Source: Sphingobium sp. V4
Lineage (GTDB): Bacteria > Pseudomonadota > Alphaproteobacteria > Sphingomonadales > Sphingomonadaceae
Direction: 5' to 3'
Length of the DNA: 64,000 nucleotides
Assembly: GCF_029590555.1 (NCBI RefSeq)
Contig: NZ_CP081001.1
Span: 2,542,001-2,606,000, forward strand
Numbering within the stretch: position 1 is the first letter of the stretch; each line of letters starts with the position of its first letter. The position numbers and the translations under genes are program-made. The notes below the pieces were generated by a model. The model saw only the letters and a list, made by a program, of their open reading frames with translations, did not search any database and was not told where the DNA came from. This document shows, piece by piece, positions 1 through 8,991 of this stretch.

Positions 1-1531
1 TCACCTTGATGCGGCCGAACTGGCCGGTGCCGCCCGACTGCTTCTTGTGGGTATAGTCGACGTCGACGGCCTTCTTGAGATATTCGCGATAGGCCACCTG
101 CGGCGCACCGACATTCGCCTCGACCTTGAACTCGCGCTTCATGCGGTCGACCAGGATTTCGAGGTGAAGTTCACCCATGCCCTTGATGATGGTCTGACCC
201 GATTCGTGGTCGGTCGAGACACGGAAGGAGGGATCCTCGGCAGCCAGACGGTTGAGGGCAACACCCATCTTTTCCTGGTCGGCCTTGGTCTTGGGTTCGA
301 CCGACAGTTCGATGACCGGCTCGGGGAATTCCATCCGCTCCAGGATGATCGGCTGGCGCTCGGCGCACAGCGTATCACCGGTGGTGGTTTCCTTCATGCC
401 GGCCAGCGCGACGATGTCGCCGGCATAGGCCGCATCGATGTCCTCACGCGAGTTCGCGTGCATGAGGAGCATACGACCGATCTTTTCCTTCTTGTCCTTC
501 ACCGAGTTCAGATAGGTGCCCTTGGTCAGGGTGCCCGAATAAACGCGCAGGAAGGTCAGCGAGCCGACGAACGGGTCGTTCATGATCTTGAACGCCAGAC
601 CCGAGAAAGGCGCGTCGTCCGCAGTCGCACGGCTGTCGGGTTCTTCGGTGTCGGGGTTGATACCCTGCACGTCGGGAATGTCGAGCGGCGAAGGCAGATA
701 GTCGACGACCGCGTCGAGCAGGGGCTGAACACCCTTGTTCTTGAACGCCGAGCCGCACAGCACCGGCACGAACGCCTGGCCGAGCGTACCCTTGCGGATC
801 AGCTTCTTCAGCGTCGCGACGTCGGGCAGGTTGCCTTCCAGATAGGCTTCCATCGCCTCGTCGTCCTGTTCGACGGCGAGTTCGATCAGCTTTTCGCGAT
901 ATTCGGCAGCCTTGTCAGCCAGGTCGGCCGGAATTTCCTCATAGAAGAATTCGGCACCCAGGCTTTCATCCTTCCAGATGATGGCGCGGTTTTCGACCAG
1001 ATCGACCAGGCCCTTGAAGTCCGATTCGGCACCGATCGGCAGATAGAGGACGGCCGGAACGGCGCCCAGGCGATCGATGATCGTCTGCACGCAATAATAG
1101 AAGTCGGCGCCGGTGCGGTCGAGCTTGTTGATGAAGCACATCCGCGGAACCTTGTACTTGTCCGCCTGACGCCACACGGTTTCAGACTGCGGCTCAACGC
1201 CGGCAACGCCGTCGAACGCGGCGACCGCGCCGTCGAGCACGCGCAGCGAACGCTCGACTTCGATCGTGAAGTCGACGTGGCCGGGGGTGTCGATGATGTT
1301 GAGGCGGTGATCGTTCCAGATGCAGGTGGTCGCAGCCGACGTGATGGTGATACCACGCTCCTGCTCCTGCTCCATCCAGTCCATGGTCGCGGCGCCGTCA
1401 TGGACTTCGCCGATCTTGTAGGACTTGCCGGTGTAGTAAAGGATACGCTCGGTCGTGGTGGTCTTGCCGGCGTCGATATGCGCCATGATACCGAAATTGC
1501 GATAGCGTTCGAGCGGATGGCTGCGGGCCAT
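1..1531 (-). CDS. fusA: Elongation factor G, 3' end beyond the window
   Basis: Translational GTPase that drives ribosomal translocation and, with ribosome recycling factor, subunit splitting. The start at 1531 gives the family's usual N-terminus [20 protein letters not shown], with the P-loop AHIDAGKTT, the G2 region [10 protein letters not shown], the G3 box DTPGH and the G4 box NKLD all intact. About 510 of the usual ~690-700 residues are present; domains IV (end) and V lie beyond position 1. It is the last visible gene of a minus-strand operon behind rpsL and rpsG, with a 157-base gap after rpsG. Identification is certain; only the length is limited by the window. Confidence 0.98.
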   Translation of the reverse strand, partial: MARSHPLERYRNFGIMAHIDAGKTTTTERILYYTGKSYKIGEVHDGAATMDWMEQEQERGITITSAATTCIWNDHRLNIIDTPGHVDFTIEVERSLRVLDGAVAAFDGVAGVEPQSETVWRQADKYKVPRMCFINKLDRTGADFYYCVQTIIDRLGAVPAVLYLPIGAESDFKGLVDLVENRAIIWKDESLGAEFFYEEIPADLADKAAEYREKLIELAVEQDDEAMEAYLEGNLPDVATLKKLIRKGTLGQAFVPVLCGSAFKNKGVQPLLDAVVDYLPSPLDIPDVQGINPDTEEPDSRATADDAPFSGLAFKIMNDPFVGSLTFLRVYSGTLTKGTYLNSVKDKKEKIGRMLLMHANSREDIDAAYAGDIVALAGMKETTTGDTLCAERQPIILERMEFPEPVIELSVEPKTKADQEKMGVALNRLAAEDPSFRVSTDHESGQTIIKGMGELHLEILVDRMKREFKVEANVGAPQVAYREYLKKAVDVDYTHKKQSGGTGQFGRIKV

Positions 1532-1600
1532 GATGCTTCTCCGTTGCCGGTGCGCCGGCGGTTGGGGATTCGTTAATTCTGCGCGTGGCCCCTAAACCAA

Positions 1601-1635
1601 TCCGTCCGCCATGGGTAGCCACCCATGACGAACGG
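1601..1635. other. Hairpin between rpsG and fusA
   Basis: A perfect 7-bp stem (CATGGGT / ACCCATG, loop AGCC) sits inside a second, outer TCCGT / ACGGA pairing. It lies in the 157-base spacer, about 70 bases before the fusA start. No U-tract follows on the minus strand, so it looks less like a strong terminator than an mRNA structure that could tune fusA expression or processing. The structure is read directly from the sequence; the role is inference. Confidence 0.45.
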
Positions 1636-1688
1636 ACCGATTTTGGAACCCATATGACGAAGCGGGCACTTGCGGCGCCCGCTCGCCT

Positions 1689-2159
1689 TTACCAGCGGTA
1701 GTGCGAGAAGGCGCGGTTCGCTTCCGCCATGCGGTGCGTGTCTTCGCGCTTCTTCACGGCATTGCCGCGGTTATTGGCAGCGTCCAGCAGCTCACCCGAG
1801 AGGCGCGCGGCCATCGTGGTTTCGCTGCGGTTGCGCGCGGCGGTGATCAGCCAGCGGATGGCCAGCGCCTGGGCGCGCTCGGGGCGCACTTCGACGGGGA
1901 CCTGATAGGTGGCACCACCGACGCGGCGGCTCCGAACCTCGATGCCGGGCTTCACATTGTTCAGCGCATCGTGGAACATGCCGATCGGATCCTTCTTGGC
2001 GCGGGTCTCGACGGTTTCGAGAGCGCCATAGACGATCGATTCAGCAACGGCCTTCTTGCCGTCCTGCATGATGCTGTTCATGAACTTCGACAGCACGATA
2101 TCGCCGAACTTGGGATCCGGCAGGATGACGCGCTTTTCGGGGCGACGACGACGTGACAT
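1689..2159 (-). CDS. rpsG: 30S ribosomal protein S7
   Basis: Primary 16S rRNA-binding protein of the 30S head, next to the mRNA exit channel. The 156-residue product has the typical start [10 protein letters not shown], the central [16 protein letters not shown] motif and the C-terminal AFSHYRW, which matches the family's usual ~156 residues. It lies 18 bases downstream of rpsL and upstream of fusA in the conserved str-operon order. S7 is the autogenous translational repressor of this operon in Escherichia coli; whether that holds here is not shown by the sequence. Confidence 0.99.
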   Translation of the reverse strand: MSRRRRPEKRVILPDPKFGDIVLSKFMNSIMQDGKKAVAESIVYGALETVETRAKKDPIGMFHDALNNVKPGIEVRSRRVGGATYQVPVEVRPERAQALAIRWLITAARNRSETTMAARLSGELLDAANNRGNAVKKREDTHRMAEANRAFSHYRW

Positions 2160-2177
2160 ATTTCTGGTCTCCCCTTC

Positions 2178-2549
2178 TTACTTCGGACGCTTCGCGCCGT
2201 ACTTCGAACGGCTCTGCTTACGATCCTTGACGCCCTGGGTATCCAGAACGCCGCGCAGCACATGGTAGCGCACACCGGGAAGGTCGCGCACGCGGCCGCC
2301 GCGGATCAGCACAACGCTGTGCTCCTGAAGGTTGTGGCCTTCACCCGGAATGTAGGTGATGACTTCGCGCTGGTTGACCAGACGCACCTTCGCCACCTTA
2401 CGGAGAGCCGAGTTCGGCTTCTTCGGGGTCGTGGTATAGACACGGGTGCAAACGCCGCGCTTCTGCGGGTTGGCATCCATCGCAGGGACCTTCGACTTGG
2501 TCTTCTGCAGCTCACGGCCCTTGCGGACCAGCTGGTTGATTGTTGGCAT
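2178..2549 (-). CDS. rpsL: 30S ribosomal protein S12
   Basis: Decoding-centre protein of the 30S subunit, 123 residues. The start [12 protein letters not shown] at 2549 is the family start; an upstream in-frame ATG four codons earlier (MKGF) is less likely. The [13 protein letters not shown] loop with Lys43 is wild type. The second decoding-loop motif reads [13 protein letters not shown], so residue 88 is Arg where Escherichia coli has Lys88. K88R is a known streptomycin-resistance substitution in several bacteria. First gene of the str operon, with a near-consensus promoter about 210 bases upstream. Confidence 0.99.
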   Translation of the reverse strand: MPTINQLVRKGRELQKTKSKVPAMDANPQKRGVCTRVYTTTPKKPNSALRKVAKVRLVNQREVITYIPGEGHNLQEHSVVLIRGGRVRDLPGVRYHVLRGVLDTQGVKDRKQSRSKYGAKRPK

Positions 2550-2756
2550 GAAGCCCTTCACCTTTTTCAGTTACTTTACCTGGGCATCCCCGCGTTCCGC
2601 ACCGCCTGGAGGAAGATTCCCGCAAACAGCAAAGGCCCCGGTAGGCATACGCCCCCTGGAGCCGCAAGAGCACCCGGCAATGTTCAGCTCTAGTGTCGCC
2701 CAATCTTATGTCGCGAGGAGACGAGTCTTCGCACGGCAGGCCTCTGGGCGAGCGGC

Positions 2757-2785
2757 GCTATAGCGATGCCTGGACCAAGGGTCAA
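2757..2785 (-). promoter_or_regulatory. Probable sigma-70 promoter of the str operon
   Basis: On the minus strand a TTGACC -35 element is followed after exactly 17 bases by TATAGC as the -10 element, about 210 bases before rpsL. The long untranslated leader (2550-2756) contains no open frame I would call a gene. The remainder of the 350-base gap, up to 2899, holds the inverted repeat listed next. Confidence 0.7.
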
Positions 2786-2827
2786 GAAGACTAGGGGCGA
2801 ACGCCGCAGATGGACCGACCAATGTCG

Positions 2828-2852
2828 CCAATTCAAAGGGTTAGGGAATTGG
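2828..2852. promoter_or_regulatory. Inverted repeat upstream of the GGDEF-EAL gene
   Basis: Perfect 7-bp arms CCAATTC and GAATTGG separated by 11 bases, ending 47 bases before the GTG start of the cyclic-di-GMP gene. The placement suits an operator for a dimeric regulator, but no regulator can be named from the sequence. Confidence 0.4.
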
Positions 2853-2899
2853 TAACTGTAACAGGTTAATCCTTCCGCCAGCGGAACATCAGGTGAGAC

Positions 2900-5188
2900 G
2901 TGAACCTTTTATCTTCCCTTACCGGCGAATTCCGCGACCCTGCAAGGGAATCGGCCTTTCAGGCCGAACGGCTGCCGGAATATAGCCGCCATGCCCGACT
3001 GCTGTTCCAGTTATCCGCGCTGCTCAACTGCCTCTTCCTGCTGAGCGACTGGCGATTTGCGGGGACGCCGCATTTCTGGATAGCCGTGCCCGCCCGCATT
3101 TGCGTCATCCTCTGGTCGCTTTTCTGCCTTTCGCTGTGCCGCAGGATGACGAGCTTCGGCGCGGTCGAACGGATTTGCTTTGCCTGGCAGGTGGTGACGG
3201 CCGTCGGCGTCGCCTTCCTGGTCAGTTCGCGCAGCGACATCGCCGTCTTCGTCCTGGTGATGCTGCCGCTGGTCTTCTACCTCGTCGTGCCGACCAGTTT
3301 TCGGGGCAATGTCGGCGGTGGCCTGGGTTGCGGGGTGCTGCTGCTGATCGGCTATCTTGCGCCGGCGCCCTTGTCCCCGACCATGCCCGGCATGATGATG
3401 GCGGTGCTGATGCTCCATTGCGGCATGTGGATCGCCATCGCTCGCAACAATCGGTTGCAGCGGCAGGAGTGGATGGCCGGCCGACTGGCGCGCGCCGCGC
3501 AGGATGCGCTCGCCGACAGCCGAGACACGCTGGAACGCATGTTCATGGCCGTGCCCCTGCCACTGCTCGTCACGCGCCGCGACGGCAGCGTGGTGCGAAT
3601 GAACCGGGCCGCGGCCGACAGTTATATGTCGGGGCAGGACGTCTCCTTGGACAATGTCAACCGGACCTATGTCGACCTGCCGACGCGCGACGAACTGCTC
3701 GACCGACTCCAACGCGGCGAGACGATCGACAGTTTCGAATGCCGCCTTCGCCGCGGTGACGGGGCGATCCGCAACGCGCTACTGTCGTCGCGCCCGATCG
3801 TCATCGACGGCGAGTCCTGTTTCGTGACCAGCGTTGTCGACATCACCGAGCGGAAGGAAGCCGAGCGGCATCTGGAGCAGCTGGCCATGTCGGACGCGCT
3901 GACCGGTCTTGCCAACCGCGCCCATTTCATGGCGGCGGTGACCCAGGCAACGACCGCATTGGGCGAAAGAATGCCCCTCTCGGCGGTGCTGCTCATCGAC
4001 CTGGACGAGTTCAAGCGCGTCAATGACACGGCTGGCCATGATGCCGGCGACGCCCTGCTCTGCGCGGTCGCGGGGCGACTGCGCCACGCATTGCGACCCG
4101 GCGACCTTGTCGCGCGCATGGGAGGCGACGAGTTTGCCGTGCTGTTGACCCGCCTGCCCGGCGCCGACGCGCTCCAGCCGATCCTTACGCGCATCAGCGA
4201 GCATCTCCATGCCCCGCTCAGCTATCGCGGCAGGCCGATCGAGAGCCGGGTCAGCATCGGTGTCGCATTATTCCCCGATCATGGCGACGACGGCGCCGCT
4301 CTCATCAAACATGCCGACATAGCGCTCTACCATGCCAAGAACAGCGGCCGGGGGCGCGCGACTCTGTTCGGCCCGGAATTGCTCGACAGCTGGGAACGGG
4401 AAGCCGCGATGCTGGACCGTGCGCGCCACATCTTGGCCAACGAACGTCCGGTTCCCTGGTACCAGCCCAAGGTCGCGCTCGACACCGGCGCACTACAGGG
4501 CTTCGAGGCGTTATTTCGCTGCCCCACCGGCATGGGAGACATCATCATGCCCGGCGATATTTCCGTCGCATTCGAGCATCCCGAACTCGGGCCTGCGATC
4601 ACCGCGCAGATGGTCGACGGTATCGTCACCGACTGCCGGCGCTGGCGCGACGCGGGCCTGTCCTTCGGCCATATCGCGTTCAACGTATCGGGCGCGGACC
4701 TGAACGACGACGCCTTTGCCGACCGCCTGCTGGAGCGTCTGGAGCAGGCTGGCCTGCCGCCATCCATGATCGAACTTGAAGTGACGGAATCGGTGTTTCT
4801 GGGCCGGAATGCCGACCGGGTAGGCCGCATCCTGCAACGATTGAGCGAGACGGGCGTCGCCATCGCCCTGGACGATTTCGGCACCGGATACGCCTCCCTG
4901 TCGCATCTCAAGCAATTTCCGATCGACGTCATCAAGATCGACCAGCGCTTCGTGCGCGACCTGGAAACCGATCCGGACGATGCCGCTATCGTCCGAACGG
5001 TACTCAATCTGGCATATAGCCTCGGCATCCGCACAGTCGCGGAGGGAGTCGAAAACCAACAGCAGCTAGATTATCTGCGGGCCGGCGGCTGTCACTTCGG
5101 ACAGGGCTTCCATTTCGGCGCCGCCATGCCGGCGGTCGATGTCGAAGCCTGGCTACGCGCTGACGCTAGCGCGCGCAGCCTGACATGA
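2900..5188 (+). CDS. Membrane-bound GGDEF-EAL protein (cyclic-di-GMP synthesis/hydrolysis)
   Basis: 762 residues: an N-terminal block of about five or six hydrophobic segments (residues ~30-190), a PAS-like sensor segment (~210-320), a GGDEF domain (~325-485) and an EAL domain (~500-755). The GGDEF active site is intact (residues ~408-412), and an RPGD I-site for product inhibition sits five residues before it. The EAL signature (FEAL, ~535), ELEVTES, DDFGTG (~658) and KID motifs are also intact, so both activities are possible. The start is GTG at 2900 with AGGTGA just upstream. Stand-alone gene, divergent from the str operon. Which activity dominates cannot be told from the sequence. Confidence 0.93.
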   Translation: MNLLSSLTGEFRDPARESAFQAERLPEYSRHARLLFQLSALLNCLFLLSDWRFAGTPHFWIAVPARICVILWSLFCLSLCRRMTSFGAVERICFAWQVVTAVGVAFLVSSRSDIAVFVLVMLPLVFYLVVPTSFRGNVGGGLGCGVLLLIGYLAPAPLSPTMPGMMMAVLMLHCGMWIAIARNNRLQRQEWMAGRLARAAQDALADSRDTLERMFMAVPLPLLVTRRDGSVVRMNRAAADSYMSGQDVSLDNVNRTYVDLPTRDELLDRLQRGETIDSFECRLRRGDGAIRNALLSSRPIVIDGESCFVTSVVDITERKEAERHLEQLAMSDALTGLANRAHFMAAVTQATTALGERMPLSAVLLIDLDEFKRVNDTAGHDAGDALLCAVAGRLRHALRPGDLVARMGGDEFAVLLTRLPGADALQPILTRISEHLHAPLSYRGRPIESRVSIGVALFPDHGDDGAALIKHADIALYHAKNSGRGRATLFGPELLDSWEREAAMLDRARHILANERPVPWYQPKVALDTGALQGFEALFRCPTGMGDIIMPGDISVAFEHPELGPAITAQMVDGIVTDCRRWRDAGLSFGHIAFNVSGADLNDDAFADRLLERLEQAGLPPSMIELEVTESVFLGRNADRVGRILQRLSETGVAIALDDFGTGYASLSHLKQFPIDVIKIDQRFVRDLETDPDDAAIVRTVLNLAYSLGIRTVAEGVENQQQLDYLRAGGCHFGQGFHFGAAMPAVDVEAWLRADASARSLT

Positions 5189-5354
5189 TGCAGAAAAAAA
5201 TGAAAAATATCGCTGACATCGCGGAACTAAATTCCGTTTACGTCATTTCATCGCGCTGACCTTTCGATTCGTCACGAGTCCGGGGAACCGGATTCGCGCG
5301 ACAGGCAATGCTTTGCTACCGGCTCGACTCACAAGATAGAGTCGCGGGGTCGCA

Positions 5355-6536
5355 TTGTCGCAACAAAAGAAGAAGGGGCTCGCCGGCCTCCGGGACCGGC
5401 TTGATGCCCTCTGCCCTGAGCGGGAGATTTTCCTGCGATCCGGCGGCCAGGTCAAATTCATCAGGATTTCGCGCCGCGCGCAGATCGGTGCCGCTTGCCT
5501 GGCAACCGCAGCGTTGCTCGGATGGGGTGGCGTGACCCTGTCGATGCTGGCGGACAATGCTGCAATTGCGCAGCAGCGCGCCGCGCTGGCGCAACAGGGC
5601 CGCTCGGTCGCCACCGCCGCCAGCAAGGTCGAAGGTTATCGCGAGTCAGTAGAGGAACTGGCCCAGGATCTCGAAGCGCGCCAGGACTTCATGGACGATC
5701 TTTACAAGACCCATTTCGGCGCCGAGGAAGCCAAGGCAGCCGGAGCGGATCTGGTCGGCCCGGAAAAGAGCAGCGAGAAGGACGGCATCGCGGGAAAGAT
5801 CAGCATGGCGCCCGAGGCCGCGCCGCTTGTCCAACTGGATGAGCGCCAGCGCCGTTTCGCCATGCTGCTGACCCGCGCGGTCGAGCGCCGCGCCGACAAA
5901 GCCGCCGCCGCCATCCGCAGTTTCGGCCTCAACCCCGACAAACTCGCCCGCAGCGCCGCGCGCGCCCAGGGCGGCCCATTCGTTCCCTGGAAAGGTGACA
6001 AGGGCGCAATGACCGGCGAACTGGAGCATCTGGCCGATGCCATGGCGCGGATGGAGTTTCTGGAGCGCAGCCTGCTGACGATCCCGTCGGGCAAGCCCAC
6101 TACGACGCCGATGCTGTCCAGCTCCTATGGCTATCGGCGCGACCCGTTCAACGGCCATGCCGCCTTCCATGCCGGACTCGACTTCCCCGGCCGGAGCGGT
6201 CAACCGATCAACGCCGCGGCCGACGGCAAGATCAGCTTCGTCGGTCAACGCCAGGGCTATGGCAATGTGGTCGAGGTCGAGCATGGCAATGGCATCATGA
6301 CCCGCTATGCCCATCTGTCCGGGTTCGCCGGCCGCGTGGGGCAGAAGGTCGTGCGCGGGGACATGATCGCGCGCATGGGCTCGACGGGCCGCTCGACCGG
6401 CCCCCATCTTCATTTCGAGGTCCGGCTGAACGGCCAGGCCGTTAATCCCCGCCCTTTCCTCGAGGCCCGCAAGGATGTTCTCCAAGTCCAGAAAATCGCC
6501 ACGGCCCGTTTCGCCGATGTCGGCAACCGGGGCTAA
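5355..6536 (+). CDS. M23 (LytM-type) peptidoglycan endopeptidase, membrane-anchored
   Basis: 393 residues. One transmembrane segment (~43-68) follows a short basic cytoplasmic N-terminus; a coiled region (~75-125) precedes the C-terminal LytM domain (~255-375). Zn-ligand motifs are present: HAGLDFPG (HxxxD, ~272) and GPHLHFEV (HxH, ~350), plus RYAHLS. The family cleaves peptide crosslinks in peptidoglycan; the intact motifs argue for an active enzyme rather than an EnvC-like activator. The only usable start appears to be TTG at 5355, since an in-frame stop lies 16 bases upstream. The 3' end overlaps the bactofilin gene, a pairing known in cell-shape modules. Confidence 0.9.
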   Translation: MSQQKKKGLAGLRDRLDALCPEREIFLRSGGQVKFIRISRRAQIGAACLATAALLGWGGVTLSMLADNAAIAQQRAALAQQGRSVATAASKVEGYRESVEELAQDLEARQDFMDDLYKTHFGAEEAKAAGADLVGPEKSSEKDGIAGKISMAPEAAPLVQLDERQRRFAMLLTRAVERRADKAAAAIRSFGLNPDKLARSAARAQGGPFVPWKGDKGAMTGELEHLADAMARMEFLERSLLTIPSGKPTTTPMLSSSYGYRRDPFNGHAAFHAGLDFPGRSGQPINAAADGKISFVGQRQGYGNVVEVEHGNGIMTRYAHLSGFAGRVGQKVVRGDMIARMGSTGRSTGPHLHFEVRLNGQAVNPRPFLEARKDVLQVQKIATARFADVGNRG

Positions 6537-6900
6537 GCATACCCCCTTCTCGCTGATCGGCAGCGACGTCACGATCACAGGGAACCTGTCTGCCAGCGTC
6601 GACCTGCATGTCGACGGCGCGGTAGAGGGCGACATATGCTGCGCGTCCCTGGTGCAGGGACCGGACAGCCGCATCACCGGCCATGTCACCGCGCACAGCG
6701 CCCGCCTCGCCGGCCTGGTCGACGGATCGATCACCGCGCAGGACCTGGTGGTCGAAAGCAGCGCCCGGATCACCGGCGATGTCAGCTACGTCTCCATCTC
6801 GATCGAGGCCGGCAGCCGGATCGAAGGCCGCTTCAGCCACCAGGCCAAGGACGCGCCGACGGCCGAACTCAAGCTGATCGCCAACGACAGCGCCGGTTGA
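6475..6900 (+). CDS. Bactofilin family cytoskeletal protein
   Basis: 141 residues with the regular five-to-six-residue hydrophobic repeat of the right-handed beta-helix bactofilin core (FSLIGSDVTITGNLSASVDL, then repeated GxI/GxV steps). Bactofilins polymerise without nucleotide and place cell-wall enzymes; those studied are often encoded beside an M23 endopeptidase, as here. The start at 6475 overlaps the peptidase gene by 62 bases; a downstream ATG (6517, MSATGAKHTPF) would cut the overlap to 20 bases and is a reasonable alternative. Translational coupling of the pair is likely. Confidence 0.92.
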   Translation: MFSKSRKSPRPVSPMSATGAKHTPFSLIGSDVTITGNLSASVDLHVDGAVEGDICCASLVQGPDSRITGHVTAHSARLAGLVDGSITAQDLVVESSARITGDVSYVSISIEAGSRIEGRFSHQAKDAPTAELKLIANDSAG

Positions 6901-6991
6901 GCGGCTCGTCCCCTAACCATATTTGTCACTGGAAGCGCCCATTCCGCAGCGCTACCGCTCGCGCCCTCAACTCGATCGGAGGAGGCGCGCG

Positions 6992-7102
6992 ATGGAACAT
7001 CCCGACTTCTGGCCGGATATTCGCCGTTTCCTGCTGGGTTTCGCTGGCGGCGGAATGATCATCGGCATCTACACGCTGATCAGCGTCCGGCCCGTTCCCT
7101 GA
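6992..7102 (+). CDS. Small single-span membrane protein, 36 residues
   Basis: ATG at 6992 is preceded by a strong ribosome binding site (GGAGG, 8-base spacing). The product is an acidic/aromatic head (MEHPDFWPDIRRF), one glycine-rich hydrophobic helix (about residues 13-32) and a short tail. It follows the bactofilin gene by 91 bases and its last 23 bases overlap the 3' end of the convergent DUF1232 gene. I recognise no family. The binding site, clean helix and position support a real gene, possibly part of the M23-bactofilin unit; its size means annotation pipelines would probably miss it. Confidence 0.55.
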   Translation: MEHPDFWPDIRRFLLGFAGGGMIIGIYTLISVRPVP

Positions 7103-7463
7103 TCGCCCAGACCGACAGGATCGTCAGGCCGGCCACCCATAGCAGGATGATGAAGATCGCCCCCGCCCTGCTGGCCGGCCGCTTCTCCAGGCGATCGGCC
7201 TCTTCGCGGCACCGCGCCATCAGCGCAGCCGGGATGCAGGCGATCGCCAGGGCTATGCCCAGCGGCACGATCAGCAGATCGTCAAGCAGTCCGATCACGG
7301 GAATGAAGTCGGGGATCAGGTCGATCGGACTGAGCGCATAGGCCGCAACGAGCAACGCTATGCCGCGCGCAAGCAAAGGGGTATCCGGGCAGCGCGCCGC
7401 GATCCACAGTGCCACGGCATCCCGCTTCAGCCGCTTCGCCCAAGTCTTGAGCGTGACCAGCAT
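7080..7463 (-). CDS. YkvA-like DUF1232 membrane protein
   Basis: 127 residues with the DUF1232 hallmark YALSPIDLIPDFIPVIGLLD, two hydrophobic segments around residues 37-80 and a third near the C-terminus. Function of the family is not established. The ATG shares one base with the stop codon of the upstream comM gene (TGATG), so the two are co-translated. Confidence 0.9.
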   Translation of the reverse strand: MLVTLKTWAKRLKRDAVALWIAARCPDTPLLARGIALLVAAYALSPIDLIPDFIPVIGLLDDLLIVPLGIALAIACIPAALMARCREEADRLEKRPASRAGAIFIILLWVAGLTILSVWAIRERAGR

Positions 7464-8971
7464 CAGTTCACCGGCGCGCGCCGACGATAGCTGAGCGCTT
7501 CCGCGACATGTACGCGCCCCACCTGCTCCGCATTGGCAAGATCGGCAATCGTCCGGGCCACCCGCAACACGCGCGTGTAGCCGCGCGCCGATAGCTTCAT
7601 CGCGGCGGCGGCCTGCGCGAGCAATTGCCGCCCCGCCTCATCGGGGCCAGCCACATCCTCCAGTCTCTCCCCATTCACCTCCGCATTGGTGCGCAGACCG
7701 CTGCCCGCATAGCGCGCCGTCTGCACCGCCCGTGCCGCGGCGACCCGCGCCGCGACCTCGGCCGATCCTTCGGCCGGCGGTGGCAACACCAGGTCGGCCG
7801 CCGTCACGGCCTGCACCTCCACATGCAGGTCGATGCGGTCGAGCAGAGGCCCAGACACCTTGGCCTGATAATCCGACGCGCAGCGCGGCGCACGCGAACA
7901 GGCCAGAGAGGGATCGCCCAGATGCCCGCAACGGCAGGGGTTCATGGCCGCGATCAATTGCACCCGCGCCGGGAAGGTCACATGCGCGTTGGCCCGCGCC
8001 ACCGTGACCTCGCCCGTCTCCAGCGGTTGCCGCAGCGAATCGAGCACGGTGCGCTGGAATTCGGGCAGTTCGTCGAGGAACAGGACGCCCAGATGCGCCA
8101 TGCTGACCTCGCCCGGCCGCGCCTTCAGGCCGCCACCCACCAAGGCGGCCATCGAGGCGCTGTGATGCGGGTTGCGGAAGGGGCGCGCCCGGCTGATCCG
8201 ACCGCCCTCCAGCGTGCCGGCAACGCTCGCCACCATCGAGCTTTCCAGTGCCTCGGACGGCGTCATTTCCGGCAATATACCCGGCAGGCAACTCGCCATC
8301 AGCGACTTGCCCGCGCCCGGCGGCCCCACCATCAAGAGGTTATGACCACCGGCTGCCGCGATCTCCAACGCGCGCTTGGCAACCTCCTGCCCCTTCACCT
8401 GTTTCAGGTCGGCGGTCCGCACCGGCGCCTCGACCGCGCCCGGTTGGGGCGGAGACAGTGCAGAGGTGCCCTTGAAATGGTTAAGCAGGCTCAGCAGGTC
8501 CGGCGCGGCCACCACCTCCACCTGCCCTGCCCAGGCGGCTTCGGCCCCCTGCGCCGCCGGGCAGACCAGCCCCATTTCCTGCCCGCCCGCATGGAGCGCG
8601 GCAAGCAGCACGCCGGGCGAGGGCGCGGTCCGCCCGTCCAGACCCAATTCGCCCACCACTACATAGCCCGCCAGCGTCTCGGCATCGATCACCCCCATCG
8701 CTCCCAGCAGGGCGAGCGCGATCGGCAGATCGAAATGGCTGCCTTCCTTGGGCAGGTCGGCCGGCGACAGGTTCACGGTGATCCGCTTGGGCGGCAGCGA
8801 CAGGCCGATCGCGGCGATGGCGTTGCGCACGCGCTCCCGGCTTTCCGCGACCGCCTTGTCAGGCAGGCCGACAAGGATGAAATTGGGGAGGCCGGGGACC
8901 AGCTGACACTGCACCTCCACGGCGCGCGCCTCCAGCCCCAGATAGGCGACCGTCGAAACCGTAGCGACCAA
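7463..8971 (-). CDS. comM: YifB/ComM family Mg-chelatase-like AAA+ ATPase
   Basis: 502 residues, the family's usual length. N-terminal Lon-like (ChlI) domain beginning MVATVSTVAYLGLEARAVEV, Walker A GPPGAGKS (~217-224), Walker B LFLDELPEF, and the C-terminal Mg-chelatase region with the four-cysteine insert around CRCGHLGD and CSRAPRC. In Vibrio and Haemophilus the homologue ComM is a branch-migration helicase that integrates DNA during natural transformation. The start is TTG at 8971 with AAGGGGG five bases upstream. Downstream DUF1232 is coupled by a one-base overlap. Confidence 0.94.
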   Translation of the reverse strand: MVATVSTVAYLGLEARAVEVQCQLVPGLPNFILVGLPDKAVAESRERVRNAIAAIGLSLPPKRITVNLSPADLPKEGSHFDLPIALALLGAMGVIDAETLAGYVVVGELGLDGRTAPSPGVLLAALHAGGQEMGLVCPAAQGAEAAWAGQVEVVAAPDLLSLLNHFKGTSALSPPQPGAVEAPVRTADLKQVKGQEVAKRALEIAAAGGHNLLMVGPPGAGKSLMASCLPGILPEMTPSEALESSMVASVAGTLEGGRISRARPFRNPHHSASMAALVGGGLKARPGEVSMAHLGVLFLDELPEFQRTVLDSLRQPLETGEVTVARANAHVTFPARVQLIAAMNPCRCGHLGDPSLACSRAPRCASDYQAKVSGPLLDRIDLHVEVQAVTAADLVLPPPAEGSAEVAARVAAARAVQTARYAGSGLRTNAEVNGERLEDVAGPDEAGRQLLAQAAAAMKLSARGYTRVLRVARTIADLANAEQVGRVHVAEALSYRRRAPVN

Positions 8972-8991
8972 TGATCCCCCTTAACGGCCGC

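Noticed and set aside
47..1576. A 509-codon plus-strand open frame antisense to fusA
   Set aside because: Its sequence is the complement of a clearly real EF-G gene; long antisense frames are expected at this GC content. No ribosome binding site or family resemblance.
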